Below are positions 62,941 through 64,000 of a stretch of 64,000 nt of DNA, piece by piece (the first letter of the stretch is position 1; the number at the start of each line of letters is the position of its first letter). Position numbers and translations under genes: made by a program. Location: assembly GCA_020086605.1 (NCBI GenBank), contig JACBWW010000051.1:4368706-4432705 (forward strand). Reading direction: 5' to 3'. The DNA comes from Lanius collurio (Eukaryota > Chordata > Aves > Passeriformes > Laniidae). The notes beneath the pieces are model-generated. The model searched no databases. It worked only from the letters and a program-made list of their open reading frames with translations, and had not been told where the DNA came from.

Positions 62941-64000
62941 CCTGCTGCAGCTGCAGCGCGGTCCCGGTCCCGCCCATCTCGCTCCAGCCGGGGCTGCCAG
63001 GACACCACATGGCTGCAGCAATGTGCTGTTGAAGGGCATCGCCTCAGCCCCCTCCCTGCAGCACACCGGGCACAGGTAGCATGGACTGGTACAGGTGGAA
63101 GAAAACAAGAGCGTGGTGTTGGAGCTCTCAGTCCCCAAATCTCCCACTCCCAGGAAATGCGATGGATGGAGGTTGAGGGCCGGGTGGTTTTTTGGAGTGG
63201 GATGTGCTGCGAGCCAGACATGACCCCCTGGGGTAGAAGACCTCCAGATCTGGCCAACTTCTTGGGAGAACAATGGGAAGCCCCTTGGCTGCAGAGTCAA
63301 GCTGACTCGGTGTCTTGGGCTGCTCCCTCCATCCGGCGCTGAATTGCATCTCCAGGAATAGGCAGGAACGCGCGTATTAAAACAGAAGCTGGAGAAAGGA
63401 GTTACATCTGTGCAAAGCAGCGATCCAAGTGTTACTATCGGGACCAAATTTTCTCACTTCCAGGAGAGCAGCTCTGAATGTGACAGTCTGCAGACTTGGG
63501 CATCAGTTCAGCCAGCTTCCTCATCTCACCGTATCTCGCAGATCCACCCAGCAGCCGCGTCCCCTCCACTCCAGCAGCATGCCAGTGAGCCGGAGGGGAT
63601 GGAAGGAGCAGGACGGGTGGGAAAGGGGGCACGCAGAGGGGACAGAAGGGGTAAAGCTCTGGGGTGCCAGTGCGGAGCAGGCAAGGTGGAGAGAGGGGCT
63701 GGAGAGGCCGGGAAGTGGTCAGGGAATGAATCACTGACAGGGCATGCTGAACTCCTGGAGGTTCAGCTCAGCTCTTGGCAGTGAGAGGCCCCTCCTGCCT
63801 GTGCCACTGCTGATGTGTGCGGGGTTGGCTTCCCAAAGCTCTAGGATGAACTGGAGGGAGCGGCCGTGCCAGGGAGCTGCCAGCTCGGAGCTCTCAGACC
63901 AGCAGTTGATAAAGTCACTGCTCGCTCCTGGCCGCCGTGGTGACACCCTCCTCCCTCTCTCCTTGCTGCTGCTCTGCCTCTTCACCACGAACTGTCCCTG
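62941..64000. other. Unique sequence to the window end
   Basis: No gene, repeat or RNA recognised. A minor AT patch is at 63375-63450. Frames overlap on both strands without domains. Confidence 0.5.

Noticed and set aside
1..64000. tRNA, rRNA, snRNA or microRNA genes
   Set aside because: No B-box-like GGTTCGANTCC, rRNA core or recognisable snRNA sequence was found by reading; microRNA hairpins cannot be ruled out without folding software.

Overview
The window looks like bird nuclear DNA from a GC-rich part of the genome. Eight truncated CR1 retrotransposon fragments are visible, with the avian 3' tail repeat (ATTCTATG-type octamers, seen as TCATAGAATCATAGAAT on the opposite strand). They are the only abundant interspersed repeats, and there are no Alu/L1/B1-like elements. 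Interspersed repeats are sparse. The base composition alternates between long GC-rich stretches and short AT-rich islands. Placing it in birds is inference from CR1 type and compactness; a crocodilian or turtle is less likely. Species and chromosome cannot be fixed from the sequence alone.

No protein-coding exon, tRNA, rRNA or known small RNA could be recognised on either strand. The many open frames (longest about 300 codons) are those expected of GC-rich DNA or of in-frame tandem repeats. None shows a known domain, and none is a convincing exon chain. The window is therefore best read as intergenic or long-intron DNA, possibly the regulatory territory of a developmental gene outside the window. 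The reason is a set of short AT-rich, motif-dense islands (TAATTA homeodomain sites, and FOX-, SOX-, TCF/LEF-, MEF2-, TEAD-, STAT-, HNF4-, GATA- and AP-1-like sites) in otherwise featureless GC-rich DNA. That is the usual look of conserved non-coding elements, but conservation itself cannot be measured here.

Layout. 0-9.3 kb: pentanucleotide repeat, candidate elements, a CpG-rich block (4.2-4.8 kb) beside an AT-rich island, and CR1 copies at 3.1, 8.6 and 9.1 kb. 9.3-20 kb: candidate elements at 11.9, 13.2-13.6, 14.0-14.9 and 18.4 kb, CR1 at 12.3 and 17.5 kb, ancient SINE-like scraps at 15.4 and 17.15 kb, and a (CCCAT)n array at 19.4 kb. 20-32 kb: CpG-rich blocks at 20.5 and 21.9-22.9 kb, elements at 21.7, 23.8, 28.4 and 31.3-31.8 kb, and CR1 at 28.9 kb. 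32.7-34.1 kb: a large (GT)n composite minisatellite with an 88-base assembly gap. 34-48 kb: further elements (34.5, 36.9, 38.4-39.1, 40.0-40.4, 42.3-42.7, 44.9-45.6 kb). 48.9-64 kb: CR1 at 48.9 and 54.1 kb, SINE-like scraps at 53.2 and 59.6 kb, elements at 54.6-55.7, 59.3, 60.8, 61.2-61.6 and 62.9 kb, a 22-bp minisatellite at 58.4-59.0 kb, and a degenerate 103-bp triplication at 60.5 kb.

No novel multi-gene system is present. The most worthwhile leads are the putative enhancer islands, the gene-less CpG island at 21.9-22.9 kb, the ancient SINE beside an AT-rich island at 59.3-59.7 kb, and the structure (and probable misassembly) of the GT-rich minisatellite.
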